Below, one piece after another: positions 51,175 through 63,591 of a stretch of 64,000 nt of DNA. A program made the position numbers and the translations under genes. The first letter of the stretch is position 1. Every line of letters begins with the position of its first letter. The DNA comes from Diprion similis. Taxonomy: Eukaryota > Arthropoda > Insecta > Hymenoptera > Diprionidae. The notes under the pieces are model-generated. The model did not search any database. It was not told where the DNA came from and saw only the letters and a list, made by a program, of their open reading frames with translations. The stretch spans positions 4,030,001 through 4,094,000 of the forward strand of contig NC_060105.1 in assembly GCF_021155765.1 (NCBI RefSeq), written 5' to 3'.

Positions 51175-51662
51175 ATGCGTTTCTTCATCGCGATCACCGC
51201 CCTCGCCGCCATCTTGGCCACCGCCACAGCCGCTCCTTCCGGTCTCTGGGGTGCCCATGGTGTCACCCTTGGGGGTCCGGTCCTAGGGCCCGCAGCACTG
51301 GCGGGACCCATAGTGGGCCCTGCGAGACTCTCCGGCCCGGTTGACGGCGGCGCTCTCGTTTCCGGTGCCGTCGCCGGACCTGCCGTCGTGACCGGAAGTG
51401 TCGCTGGTCCCGCGGTCGTTTCTGGATGGGGAGTGCCGGCCCTTGGATGGGGAGGTGAGTGAATTTAGCCACGTTTCTCAGGCGTCAGTCTCCGGCCTCT
51501 AACCTTTCGGCGGCCGATTTTACAGCCGCACACGGTGTCGCAGGGGTCGCTCTTCCGGGCGCCGTTTCGGCACCGGCAGTCGTCGCGGGACCATCTGGCA
51601 GCATCGTCGTCGGGGCTGCCGGACACGCCGGTATTGCCCAGGGATGGGCGGGACACTGGTGA
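51175..51662 (+). CDS. Secreted Ala/Gly/Pro/Val decapeptide-repeat protein (138 aa)
   Basis: Two exons, 51175-51454 and 51526-51662, are joined across a 71-base phase-1 intron that splits an Ala codon, giving 138 residues plus TGA. The signal peptide (M-R-F-F-I-A-I-T-A-L-A-A-I-L-A then T-A-T-A) is cleaved near A-A-P-S. The mature start, G-L-W-G-A-H-G-V, matches the neighbour at 46333. Five ten-residue repeats follow (G-G-P-V-L-G-P-A-A-L, then A-G-P-I-V-G-P-A-R-L, drifting to T-G-S-V-A-G-P-A-V-V). The second exon has A-G-P-S-G-S-I-V-V and ends Q-G-W-A-G-H-W. Unlike its two paralogues it has no intron after the fourth codon; the whole signal peptide is in exon 1. It is the shortest of the trio. 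Function is inferred as a secreted cuticle or matrix component. Confidence 0.88.
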
Positions 51663-51891
51663 ACCGGAATCACCCCTGAGTAACCGAATTCCACCCCTCG
51701 ACGAGCCACCGACCCGACCTCACAAGCTGACCGTCTAACGATCTTCGGCACAGCTGCCCCGTAGACACAAGTGTTTACCCTCTTAGCTGCAGCGGACCTT
51801 CTGCAATATACCTAACCAACGTAATATAATTCTTTGTACACAACCTAAGCTCTTGTCTCCGATCTCCTTTTCCACTTTTCCACTTTTCTTT

Positions 51892-51897
51892 AATAAA
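51892..51897 (+). promoter_or_regulatory. AATAAA polyadenylation signal
   Basis: A canonical hexamer 230 bases after the stop of the 138-residue protein gene. No earlier copy is seen. Confidence 0.7.
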
Positions 51898-54800
51898 CTC
51901 GCACTTTCAAAGCATGCAACGATTGAACGAATGGCCTTTGATCCATCTGTACTTTGTCATCTTTTTAGATCTTCCGATTTCTTATCCGTGCGAGTTCACC
52001 TTAATGCAAGGTCTCGAGGTCTCCAGCCAGAGCTGGTCCTCGATCATTCGATGCAGCTGCTTTGAGGCACGACGACGGCGGTGGTTCGTTTTCTGGCCGA
52101 TAGCGAGACAATGCGAACTCGAAGCCACCGGCTGCAGAGCGTCGGGACGCGAGGCAAGAAGGACGCTTCCCGGGCAACGGTGTCTGTAATTTCAGGAAAT
52201 TGCTGGCATGGCACTTCAATTAGTCTAGACCAGAGTCTCCGGCGCCTGGATCGGACCCGATATCAATACATTTCCGGTCTCTTTGTGGGGCGCTGGTCCG
52301 TCCAATCCAGCGATTCTTCGACTGATCCCGGGAACATTTTTCTACTTCCGATTTTTTCCGCGGTTGTTCCGTCAGTCAGCGAGATGCGTGAAATTCCAAG
52401 AAGCGGATTGTTTAATGTTTCCACTCCGATTCTACGCAAGTATTTTTCAAGTGATATAAAAGTGATTATTTAACGGAATGTGACTGCCTACCTGCGTTTG
52501 ACGAGCCGACAAAGGACGATTGATTACAGTTGTGGCCGAACACTGAAAAGAAAAGGGAAACGTTGTGTACGAAACAGATCTGCGAGGGATGAAAACGCCG
52601 TTTGAGCTTTCGGCCGAGGTCAGGAAGCTTTGTCCGAACGATGAACGGACCTCAACGTACTTTATTCCTTTTTGACTCGACCGTGAATTACGATCCGACC
52701 TAAAGCCGATGAAACCTCGATTCTCGTACACCTTTGTCGGGCCTCGAACAAAGATAAGATTGATGTTATTGATTGCGCTGAAATTACGTTACGCGTCAAC
52801 CGCCTCCCGCCTCCCGCCGCCCCTCGACGTTCTCAGGACGAGCTTCGTGTGTACCAAGAAAGGAGGAGAGAAGAATCAGGAAAAGGATGAGGATGAGGAT
52901 ATCAAACCGGAGCATAAAAAGCGCGATATTAATTTCGAGCAAATGAATAATACCCCCAATTTTTCACCCCCCAAGCTCCACTTTCCGAGGCTGGTTCTCG
53001 AGTAGGTATCAAATTTCTAAAATTAGGAGAACGGGACGGTGTAATAACGCGGATAAAGTTCGCAGCAGACAATGATTAATCCTCAGCTTCTCTTTGCTTG
53101 CCGAAGTCCTTCCAAGACGCTCGGCGCGCGACCAATTGCACGCTTATAATTAAAAACTTGTATCCGTGGGCGAAAATTCTTTTTCCTTCTTTCACAAAAA
53201 ATTTTTTTTACTTACCAACGAAGATTAGCTGCGCTAATATTTCGTTCAGCACGGCCAGGAGGTTCGACTTGCCAAAGGACTTGGACGGCGAAAAGTCCGG
53301 TAAAGTTTCGACGGACTGGCCGCCTCCTTGATGTAAGAAAAACAGAGGCAAAAATGAAACTCCAGCTTTTGAAAGCTTCGCAAGAATATATTTTACTCGC
53401 AGTGTTGAATGAGACAAAAGCGCGGATCTTATCCTTAAAGTCTTTGCCAAAAGTACCGATTAAAAATAAAAACTAGACTGGACAGTGAAAAACTTTTCCG
53501 GGATTTAAAGAACGGCTCAGCGACTCTCCGCGATGCTTTTATATTATTCCCGTCGTAATCTTTGAGAGGCCTTATGGCGAGTTTGATCGTTTTAAGAAGA
53601 ATCAAGATAGCATTGATCTGTTTGAAAAGAATATTGATTGCAATTTCAACGAAGGAACGCAGGTGCGGTGAAAATTCGCAGACACAGGGTGAAATTCGAG
53701 GCGCGCTTCGCTTCGTGTAGCGTGAAGCCCGAATAAAAAACCACGACAGACTCGCATATTTGACAAATTAACAGAGCCTCGATTCGGGGCTGATGTTCAT
53801 ACATTATACATACCTACATATGTATTTTGCATTACGCCATGCGTAACTATTTCGCATTAACGATACAAGAGAATCGCGGCGTGGCGTGGGTGCGGAGAGC
53901 GCGGTAGCATGGAAACTTGAAACTATATTTGGATTTAATTGGAGCGGTATTCATCACACAGAACACGCTCCGGTACCACGAAAATCGCAACAGCGTAACC
54001 GCAATGTTCTATATTTCATTTTTTTGCATATCAATGGAAAAGAAAAGAAAATTAAATAAAAATAAAATAAGTATCATTATTTTTTAACAAATCATTGCGA
54101 TCACTCTCGCAAATTAAGGAGGGGGACCTTTTAGCAAGTGAATTTTTATACATCTTGAAGCTCAATATAATTCCAAGTCCAAAAAGATCTTCAAAGCCGT
54201 ATTCTTGTTTAATATTCATTTAATTTTCGCAAATAAAATCTGATGTAAAACGAGAATTGAACCGAAGAATTGTAGTTAATACTGAAATGAGTTATGAACT
54301 GATGCAAGTAACTGAAAATTGCTCTTTCACACATACACGCACACACACACATGTGCACAGCTGTGATTAAAAGAGAAACAAAGCGCTGCTGTCCGCACTT
54401 ATTCGCGAGGCATTGAGGCGATTTTATTGCTCGTTCAGAAAACAGGTTAACGGTAACGGTACTAGAAAATATGACATTTGAACCTCGCTTATAAGCGGCA
54501 GAGACATATTCTCTCATGCAAGAATGCGTACAGGGTGTACCGCGAGTAAAAGTGTGAGGGAAATTCCTCCGCTTTTCCGGCTCTTTGCGAGGAAAGAGCT
54601 GAGAAAAGTGCAGATATTCGGGATTATGGGTATAACTTAAAAATTCTTTCGTTCCTCATACTTTATTTCGTGGTTTAAAAACGAGTCAAGATATATGCTG
54701 CTGGTTAAAATCGTTCTACTAACATCTCACCCGGTATGTTGATAAATCAATAAATGACAGTGCAGTTAGGAGTGTGACAATTGTGGGCATTGATGTAACG

Positions 54801-55811
54801 GTTGAGCAGGTGTAAAAATTGTTGGTTTAAAAGGTGACAATGGTGAATATGGAATTCCGCCAGGTGGAATTATGGTTATTATTATATTTGCGATATTTTA
54901 CCCATTCAGTATGATGTATTTTTTAACCACCCCATAATAGAGCCCGTCACAATGCCGGGTTAAAATTTATTCTCCTGCACTTGATGATAGAATATGTGAT
55001 AATAATAACGTTCACAAACCCGCTGAACAATTTATGAAATTCGAAATACGCGGAGCAGGTGAACGCGCGTTTTACTCTGAATCGTGAATTCATTATATAC
55101 AGCGATAAAGCGCTCATATCTGTTACGCAAATAAAGCGATGGGGCTTATCCAATATTTGATGAAAAAGAAAAACGAAAATGGCGTTGAATTTCAAGGGTG
55201 CTGCTATCACTGCACGATGTCAAATAACCCCGAGTCAGATTGAGCTTTAATTGTTATATCAGAGAGGTGAAGATTTTTCCGTTAATTATTTTCCTCCGCC
55301 GTGGTAAAATTAATTCGCTAATTCCCCGAGCCAAACACAAAGAGAAAGAGCGAGAGAAAAAGAGAGAGTGGGGAGGGGGGAGGAGGAAAAAACTTTTGCG
55401 AACGTTTTGTGCTCGACAGTCCAACCGTTGACGGTAATGTCCACTTGAATTGCGAGCTGAATTTCGTTACTGCAACGGACCGAAGGGATGCAGCACGTTA
55501 CAAAATTCGGTTTAACGAATTCCATCCTCTCGGCAACGTTTGAGGTTCGAAAAATTTTCTACGTTCTTCGTCAGCTTTAAACCTCGACTACTATAAGCCA
55601 ATTGCGCGATAAAGGCAAAATAATTTTTGCCCGATTGTTTTCGTGGCGAGAAATAGAAAGAGAGTGTGACAGTGACATTGGACTCGTATGCATTTTTCTA
55701 AGCTGTTTCTAATCCTGCACACTCGCAGCGTTAGCTTATGACGGAACCTTATGGCGAGACGTTCACCGAGGTTGAAGGTTGATCGGTGCTCCGTCATCGT
55801 CGAGGTCTGAG
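51898..55811. other. No recognised gene
   Basis: About 3.9 kb after the cluster with no coding support. Frames such as 52081-52473 and 52709-53005 lack splice or domain evidence. Confidence 0.45.
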
Positions 55812-55845
55812 TATAAAAGCTGAACACGACAGGGTCGAGTGACAG
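55812..55845 (+). promoter_or_regulatory. Strong core promoter without a recognised gene
   Basis: TATAAAAG lies at 55812-55819 and an ACAGTT initiator-like element has its A at 55844, 32 bases away. The predicted transcript soon meets ATGs that open only 5- and 9-codon frames. It may begin with an untranslated exon, make a non-coding RNA, or be a chance match. Confidence 0.4.
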
Positions 55846-58721
55846 TTTACCTCATCTAGTCAGTTGGCGCTAAATGAACAAGGCGAAGCGATGGAGCGAG
55901 TAACGTGAATTCTGGAAATAGATTTTATATGGAAGTTATTGTAGAGCCTAAAAACTGTTGCATCTGAAATTACGAAAAAGGAGACGGCTTTCAAAATCTT
56001 GACCAGGCGATACTTACCGGCAATTATTATAATGTCTTATTACGGTGAAATAGCAAAGACGAAAAGAGCTCTGTGGATGCATATATGTACAGATATTGCG
56101 CAAATAGCCAATCTCGAGCTTTCCGTATTGCGTGACTGTAATAGGTTCAAAGAATAGAGACTGCCAAAGAGAGCCGCGAAATTCGGTCGTTGGGATTGTT
56201 AACCACTTGCTTTTTTACGCGTGGATCCGAGCCTTTCAAATCACGCTGCGCAAGTGGAACTGTTACGTTATGCACGCAGAGAAGTCATCTGCTCATATCC
56301 AACAGGAATAATTATCCGACGTATTGCCTTTAGGCGCGGTCTAACATCCATCACAAAAAACCAAGTGTTGTAAAACACGGCAAAAAAAAAAAAAACGCGC
56401 ACCGTCAAACGTACGTAACGCGCTAAAACGTATCGCTTCGCACGCTGTAATCGACGTTGGTTATAAAGCAAAACGCCGGAGCCGTTGAGGCCTGAGAAAT
56501 ATTGACGAATATGATCATCTAGACGCGCCGCCCGCAGATGGATGGTCGAATTTATCTGAAACGAGATCGCCGCGTTCACTTTAATCGGCAAATTTCCATC
56601 TCCGGATAGTGATACACACCCGAAATTGGTTGGGAAAAGCAGGATTTTCATCCTGCAGAGTTACCGTTGCTTCTTTTCATTCTCAAATTATATTTTCAGC
56701 CCGTCAGTAAATCTCAAAAATTAATATGGCAGGCTTAGTTAACACGGAAATTAGAGACATGAAGAACAAGATGCGACGGTTTCGCCTTATTGTCGCTATG
56801 CACCAACGAACTCGCTCTGTTTAGTTAGGACTCGTTGTAGACTACCTGATCCCGAAATTGCACTCGAAATTCGGAGCCTCGTCGAGAGCGGTTCAAAGCA
56901 CCCGGAAGCACAGCTAAACTCGAGCTGGAAGTTACGTAATAGTCGAAACATAGTAAAGAAGCAGGCGAAGAGCAAACGACCTCTATTATATGTCGAAACC
57001 AATCTCCATCTCAATAGCAAAGTCGATACGCTTAACAAGTCTTGTACATCAGTAATGGTCATTGAACTTTTTTTGTACACCATCGATGTTCCAATGATCA
57101 GGCGATTTTTGGTCAAGTGATAAAAAATGGATAATTTAATACACACATTTTTCGGTAGATTTGAAAAATCAACTTCATCTTCGGCGTCGAGCGTGTATTG
57201 GAAAATAATAATCTGAAATTGGGATTTCTCTGGATTTGAATGTATTTTATTGAAGGCAGATCTACTGTGGCGCGTAGATAACTCGATGTGTTACAATTTT
57301 ATTTACCATGGCTGACAGTCCAGACGACCCTCAATCGCATTTCGATAACTGCTCTTTGCACATCGAATTTCCGTTATACTTATCGCCTGATGACGCCAAC
57401 GGCGACAAGGACACTGTAGGTACCTGAGCCTCATTGTGGAACCTTTAACACGATCGTTCACAACGTAACTTGACGTGTTCTCTCGGTCTCACCTGGCCAC
57501 CCGAAGGCCAACACGCCTCAGGCTCTTCTCTCGCATGTGTTGTGCAAACGTTTAAGCATTCAGGCGATGTTCTTCACGTAAGCAACACGGTTGTCTGTGC
57601 TGGATACGTGGATGACTCGCTCGAGCGAATCTCCGACGCAGTTTACACCTCAAGAGGCAGCTGCGTTGCTAAACTTTTCTTCATATCGTACGTACTCTGT
57701 CAATGTTTACACGAAGGTGAGAAAAAAGTGTTTTCATAACGGACGATAACGGCGCAAGCATCGAATACTTGCAGGGTTTTTTCAATCATTCAATGCACTT
57801 CGATGTTTGCTTGGAATGCTTGGTGTAGTGCAGCTTTTTTCATTCGTTAAATGATCCTAAATGTATCGTTTACCCTTACTTTTACTCCACAATTTGCTGA
57901 ACCTTTTTTGAAATTCAATCGGTCAATTTTTGGTTGCATCTATTTTTTTATTCTTGACGCGTCGCCACATGTTGAGGGGTTGACGATATTTTCCCTAGAC
58001 TCCGACTTCTTCGTCGCAAGGATGATTCATGCCTCTTTCGATTTGCGTGAGAGAGTATATTTATATTATACGATAGCGAGGTTTCGTTTGTACCTCCGTA
58101 ACGTTTTCCGATCAGCCATTCGAATGGTATATACATAGTAGAAGTTGTCAAATTTGAGAAGACACGACGGGCTGACACGCCTGTCGCACTCGCTCCACGC
58201 TGACGATCAGAGAGTTGCCAACTTTCGATCGATTCATTAACACGACGTGTTCCACGTCTTACCTTATATAATATTCGATTTGGAGTTGACGGGGTAGAAA
58301 GTGGTTACGTAACCGTAATACGCAGTGTCGCTCGGTGCTAACTCAGAAGTAGAATTGAGGTGGAAACGCAATAAACACCCTCAAGCAGGTACGGAATTCG
58401 AATATAAAAAAACGGGTAATGTACAAGCTCTTCTCTCATCTCTGATAAAAATGTTGTTTAATACCAAAAATGGTCGATCATAAGATCAGAACGGAATTGA
58501 CTATGTATAAATAGTCTAAACGTGCGTTACGGTGTTCTTTACAAGCTACGTTCAAAGACATCTGCAGTGTCTAGATATTCGCCTCAATTGTTGCCAATTG
58601 ATTACTAAAGATTCCGTTGAATTCCAATCTACACATTGATTCGCATGCTTAATTATGATACAAGAATTAAAAACTGAAATGGTAAGTAATAATACTGAAT
58701 AATTATTGGCGTTTTCGGTGG
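55846..58721. other. Unassigned region downstream of orphan promoter
   Basis: No exon here is secure. A 39-codon plus-strand frame at 57308-57427, beginning M-A-D-S-P-D-D-P-Q, starts in good context (TTACCATGG) and has a donor-like GTAGGT near its end. Another frame runs 57470-57739 with donor-like sites. On the minus strand a GTAAGT donor follows a roughly 120-base open segment near 56021-56140. None of these could be joined to another. Confidence 0.3.
58457..58462 (-). promoter_or_regulatory. ATTAAA polyadenylation signal candidate
   Basis: A common variant hexamer on the minus strand, about 260 bases past the stop of the small secreted protein gene. No AATAAA is closer. Confidence 0.35.
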
Positions 58722-59832
58722 TTAAGATGAAGGCTTCAGAGTCGTCGTAACTTCAGGAGTTCCATCGACGTTTGGGGTGAAGAACTTTTTCACACTATTG
58801 TAGGCGTTCGTCGCTGCTTCACCAGTTTTGTGGGCAGCATCCTTGGTGAACTTCTTGATGTCATCGTAGTGAATGGCTTCACCAATGTCGTCGATAACTC
58901 CGGCTTGGATCATCTGAACAAAAACAGCAAAAATAAGTCGCTATAATAGATCAAAAGTTAGAGAATCTATCTCGCCATCCATCCAAATATCATCTCCTGC
59001 GGTGTATGTAATGCACAATATAGGAATCCCCTAACGATCAGTGATTTGATGGATTAGATAACTTCCTGGATAACGTGTTTTTCCAACGGTTCTCGGGCAT
59101 GGAATAATTTTTTTCTTCCCCACCAATGAAATATAAACCACGTCAATACACAAGCCACCTCATTTTTTATCCAACGTCGATAAGCGCCGCGGTTAATCGC
59201 GGCAATTGCTATGGCACGGTCAACAAGTTATGAAAAACAGTCAATCCCGCCTGCTGGAACCAATGCGTGACTTCTTTCATCGCGTCGAATTACTTATCGT
59301 CACGGTAGCCTTACTTTACACCTTTAAGCTCCACGGTTCGTTAAATTCACCGTCTCTCTCCAGTTTATGAATCATTCTATTATGCCAATAATCACCGCAG
59401 CGAGACAACAACCTCAGGGTGAGTTCGAATTCGACTAAAGAGCAAATGGTCCGTTGGTCTTTGCGATGCTAATTTTCATTTTCTGGCCAAGAACGATTTT
59501 TCACAACACGGTAAAAAGCAGCGAGGAGATGAATCTCGACGGTATAAGGTTACGGAGAGCGAAATATAGGCACTCGATGAAAAACACGGTACAAATCCTT
59601 CACTTTCTCCATCGTTCACTCATCGTTTTTATATATACATATACAACCTGAACTTTCGACCTATCGAATGCCCGCCGATTTCCTCATCGCCTGCCCAATA
59701 ATTCACAAAATCACGTCTGCCCCGCAGAAAAATCGATACGAATTAATTATCATTGACAGAGACTGATTTACTACGTACGTCGATAACGAAGATGACCAAA
59801 ATGGCGATCAGGATGGTCCTTCGGCTGATCAT
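58722..59832 (-). CDS. Small secreted amphipathic protein (81 aa), unknown family
   Basis: Two minus-strand exons, 59832-59779 and 58913-58722, join in phase 0 across an 866-base intron (GTACGT to TTCAG) to give 81 residues plus TAA. Exon 1 gives M-I-S-R-R then a long hydrophobic stretch (T-I-L-I-A-I-L-V-I-F-V-I). Exon 2 begins D-free with M-I-Q-A-G, and cleavage after A-G would leave a mature chain of about 58 residues. The mature chain is acidic and Lys-rich and predicted helical. One stretch, K-D-A-A-H-K-T-G-E-A-A-T-N-A-Y, resembles the 11-residue amphipathic pattern of LEA-type proteins. A Thr/Pro tail ends L-K-P-S-S. There is no cysteine. A small secreted lipid-, membrane- or stress-associated protein is possible, but I recognise no family and assign no function. 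Splice sites, a promoter and a frame-preserving join all support it. Confidence 0.75.
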
Positions 59833-59930
59833 TTTCGGCTTGATTTTTTCTCTTCTCTCTCGCAAGGTATGGCAAACAACGAACTAGACTCGCTCTGAAG
59901 ACACGCGATGCTCACGAGTGACTCGATCGT

Positions 59931-59964
59931 GAATGACACGCAGTCGCAGGATCCGGTTATTATA
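59931..59964 (-). promoter_or_regulatory. Core promoter of small secreted protein gene
   Basis: On the minus strand TATAAT lies at 59964-59959 and TCATTC at 59936-59931. The initiator A (59934) is exactly 30 bases from the TATA start. The predicted 5' UTR is about 100 bases to the ATG at 59832. Confidence 0.65.
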
Positions 59965-62425
59965 TGTATAGCACGCCGACTCGCTGCCACTTCCAGCTCG
60001 ACCCATTGCTGGGCACGTGGACGATCCGCACACTGACTCACCTCTTTTCTCTGTCGGTGTTAAATTGATCAGGCCCAGCGACTGCGTCAATAAGACCCCC
60101 GAACCCGGGCCCGAGCATACCAGCTTTGGCAATATGAGTGTGAGTACCACGTGATAAAGAGCCGTTGTTTCGACTGGTCAGCTCAATGCTGCAGACCACT
60201 TGATTAGCAGTAGCTAGTCCGACCCGAATAAAGTTTCATCGACGTCACGTATCTGATCCTTGACCTAGATCACGGTCAGTCAAATGTTTGAAAGAAGGTA
60301 ATTACAGAGGATTGCAAAAAATTCTCGTTTTTCGACTAGCTGCTTTCGTCTCAAAGTTACTATCTATTTTACTCCCAACTTCAGAGAGGCTCTAAAGATG
60401 TGCAAAAAAGAACTGCGAATTTATTGCATGAAGAACTTTACGGACTTTCCTGCAATCGCAATGGAAAAATATCAAACTTTCGAAACTGAGGTTCAAAGAG
60501 CAGAGTAGTCACTTAGAATCATTTATCTACTGGCAAGTCTGGAAGGTAATAAAGTTAAAATGTATGACTATCCAGGAGAGATGGAACGAAGTGGATGATA
60601 GCAGTGGGTTATAGTTAGGAAAATTTTGTCAATTGAAAGTAATTGGCAATCGGCACGTAACTCGAATGGCTCGGTGTAGTTTAGTTGAATGGTTTTAAGT
60701 CTGACGCATAGAGAAACAGAAGCAGACCACAAAGTTATTTTTGCACCGCGATAAGCGTCAGAGTAACAATTTCAAAGAACTCTGTTGTACAACCTCGGAA
60801 GGCAATGGCGAGTGAATCATCACTGGTCATCGCGTGGTAAATTCTTTAGATTAGCACTGATACAGTCGCAATACTGCAGTTCTTGTAATTGCACAAACGA
60901 TACGTGACGTGGACTGTTTTGCAGAACTGTATCAAGTTGGAACATGATCGATGTATATGCAACAGTTAATTTTTTCCAACTGCAGACAGGTTTCCTATAA
61001 TTTTTCCTCTATATTTCCAAGGAATGATTCATCTGGAAAAAACGGCAGTATACTCGAGTACTGAATAATTCACCTTTGGAACTCCATATTGTTATACTGA
61101 AATGCGTATGACGCGATAATGGCCTGCGTATTGTCTCCTAATGGAATATTACCGCGACAATCGGATAACTTGAGGAGGAATGTAAAAGTGATGATTATTA
61201 TTAGCAGCTATTCATGTCCCCCATAAGCCGCGAGGAATGTCCTCAGCTAATTGGGCAAATTTAATGAGGTAGTAATTGCGAGCATTCAGATTCTCTAGAA
61301 TTGAACAAGACCCGTTAACCTTGCCCCTTATTAAATATCTTAGGAAAACACGCGATTTATCGTCTTCTGGTGATCACGTTGAGCAATTTTTGCTTTCGTA
61401 AGAAGTGCGGACCGATGAAAATACCCGGTAATACTCTCGTGTGAAATTGAACGTCAAGTGGAATCCCAAGAAGCCGGAGTCCAAAAGGTCTCTTCACGAT
61501 CATACGTGCGTGCGAAGCAAAGCTCCGGCAAAATTCATCAAGATTATTCGCACATATCGCTGAAGCCTAGAGTGATTCGTTCATTAAATCTGCCTGGAAC
61601 GTGCGGTGCTTGAACCCGCAGGATGCAGGGTGGAAACTGGCTGCCTGGATCCAACTAATTGCCATCGCGGTAAGACATGCGTCTGGATGTGAAATTGTGT
61701 TAGTTGATACACGTTAAGGACTGCAGTAGAGTCACCCTTCCACTTTGAGAGCACGACGTTTCGATCCTTCACTCCCGGGTTGTTCACACTGAACTCCGAA
61801 TGGGATAAGTAAGTGGTAGTGAAGGTAGGTAGTGAATTGTGAATAAATTGAGCGGTCTGATCGCCGTCTCGAAATGCAAAAGCCTCAATTGTTCGTCAAT
61901 CCAGCGAACGGAGAGACCTCGAAAAACAACCGGACAAAGAAAAGGAAATCAGCAATGATTGCAGGACGATGGATTCGAGGTTTTTGATACAATGATACTG
62001 TGGCCTTGAATCTTCGGTTCGGTCAAGTTCATTTCCACTTCGTCAGATCCAAAGACGTGTTTTCTCTCGGGGTGCTGTTGGATTTCCAGGAGTAGATTTA
62101 TCCTCTCCCGGGATAAGTCGGTTGTACATAACGATGGTGTTTCACCCCGTGTACGTACCATGCACGAAAAGTTCAAACTTTCGGTTCGTGTATATAAATT
62201 GATGCCTACGACAAAATTGCGATCGTGAGTCGGCCTTCAAGATGTTCTTCGTTTTCTTCTTTTTTTCTACTATACGCCGATCCTCGCGTTTCATACATAT
62301 CCATAATTTGAAGCGATCCTGAAGAAAACCAGCCCCTCATCAAAGACGCGCGGAGTCGTTCGTTCTTTCCTTTTTTCACCGCGATATAAAAACTCTTCGT
62401 AATATACGTGCTGTGTTGGGAAAAA

Positions 62426-62458
<33 letters not shown>

Positions 62459-63591
62459 GCAAAAACGCTCTTCTCGTAATAGGGAAAGTGGAGTAAGCGG
62501 AGAAAAAGGAAAAGAGAGTTAAGACCTTCGGTGAACTTCTCAATCAATACGCTGCCCTAGAGAGGCGATTTTCTTTTCTCCGCCTACACGCGGAATGCTG
62601 AGGAATAATACCTCTCGATACTCGCTAGCGATTAGCGAGAAGCGTTTGTCACTTTGTCTTCGACTATAGTGGAGGTTGTACACGAATTATTTTGTTTTTA
62701 TTTTTTTTTTAAATATTTTTTGTTCTTTAACCCCAATTTTGTTCACAATCTGTCAGAAGTACAATAGAATTTCAGTAAATTATCTTGTTACGAACTGCGG
62801 AAGAGAGGTCTTGCATACATTCATATTTCAAATATTTCGAATATTTTTCCCCTTTCTACATTGTAATGACCTGTACTTTTTCAATCTAAAGTTGTTGAGG
62901 CGATGATTTTCAATGTCTTTTGCGATTTCTTTTTTTTTTTTGTTTGTAATGGATCTCAATTTCTTCTGCAACCGTCGATGTGTGTGTGTGTGTGTGTGGA
63001 CATCTTTCCGGGTAATTTTGTTAGCAACAAAACCACGTATCATTCATTCTAGATGTAAACGTTTTAGTTCGGACGGTTGCACGCATATGATCTTGTTTTC
63101 ATTTAGATGCGTCCATTTATTTCCAGCGCGCACAACGCCGGCTTCTAGTAACTCGAGACTGAAACGTGACCTGGCATACAAACAGGCCAGAGATACAAGA
63201 TCACCTCGAAACATCCACATGGAGTAAAAATTGTTGCCGCGAAGAACGGTGGATAGAGAAAAGGAATAAAAGTGACCCGCCTTCTGGCATCATCATGTTT
63301 TATGCGGAGCCAAGTCAAGTGGAAGAGGCAATGACAGAAGTGAAACGCTCAGGGTAACGTCAGCGGTAATAATTTTTGCACCAACCTTCATATGCACGCC
63401 ACGTGCGATTGCATTGCTGACTATAAAATTCCCACCTTTCAACGTCGGAAACGATTTCAAACCGTCTGCCACTCCCAGGATGCAACTATTGCGTTAAGGA
63501 TTCCGTCGTGTAGTTGTGGCCATTCCAGCGTATCAATCTACCCCAAAACTAGTCCAATGTGTGCTGTTTTGTCCCAAGGATCATCCCTTAC
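59965..63591. other. No recognised gene
   Basis: About 3.6 kb without a supportable exon. It contains an AT run near 62427-62458 and a (GT)n run near 62979-62997. If the exon at 63592-63850 is real, part of this stretch is probably its intron. Confidence 0.4.

Noticed and set aside
50779..51258. 159-codon minus-strand frame over the third gene's promoter and start
   Set aside because: It overlaps a TATA box, 5' UTR and signal peptide of a well-supported sense gene, and its composition follows the GC-rich promoter.
56021..56140. Open minus-strand segment between an AG and a GTAAGT donor
   Set aside because: Codon use is mixed, there is no family resemblance, and no adjoining exon could be found.
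59884..60150. 88-codon minus-strand frame with a hydrophobic start
   Set aside because: It spans the TATA box, initiator and 5' UTR of the small secreted protein gene, in a different frame.
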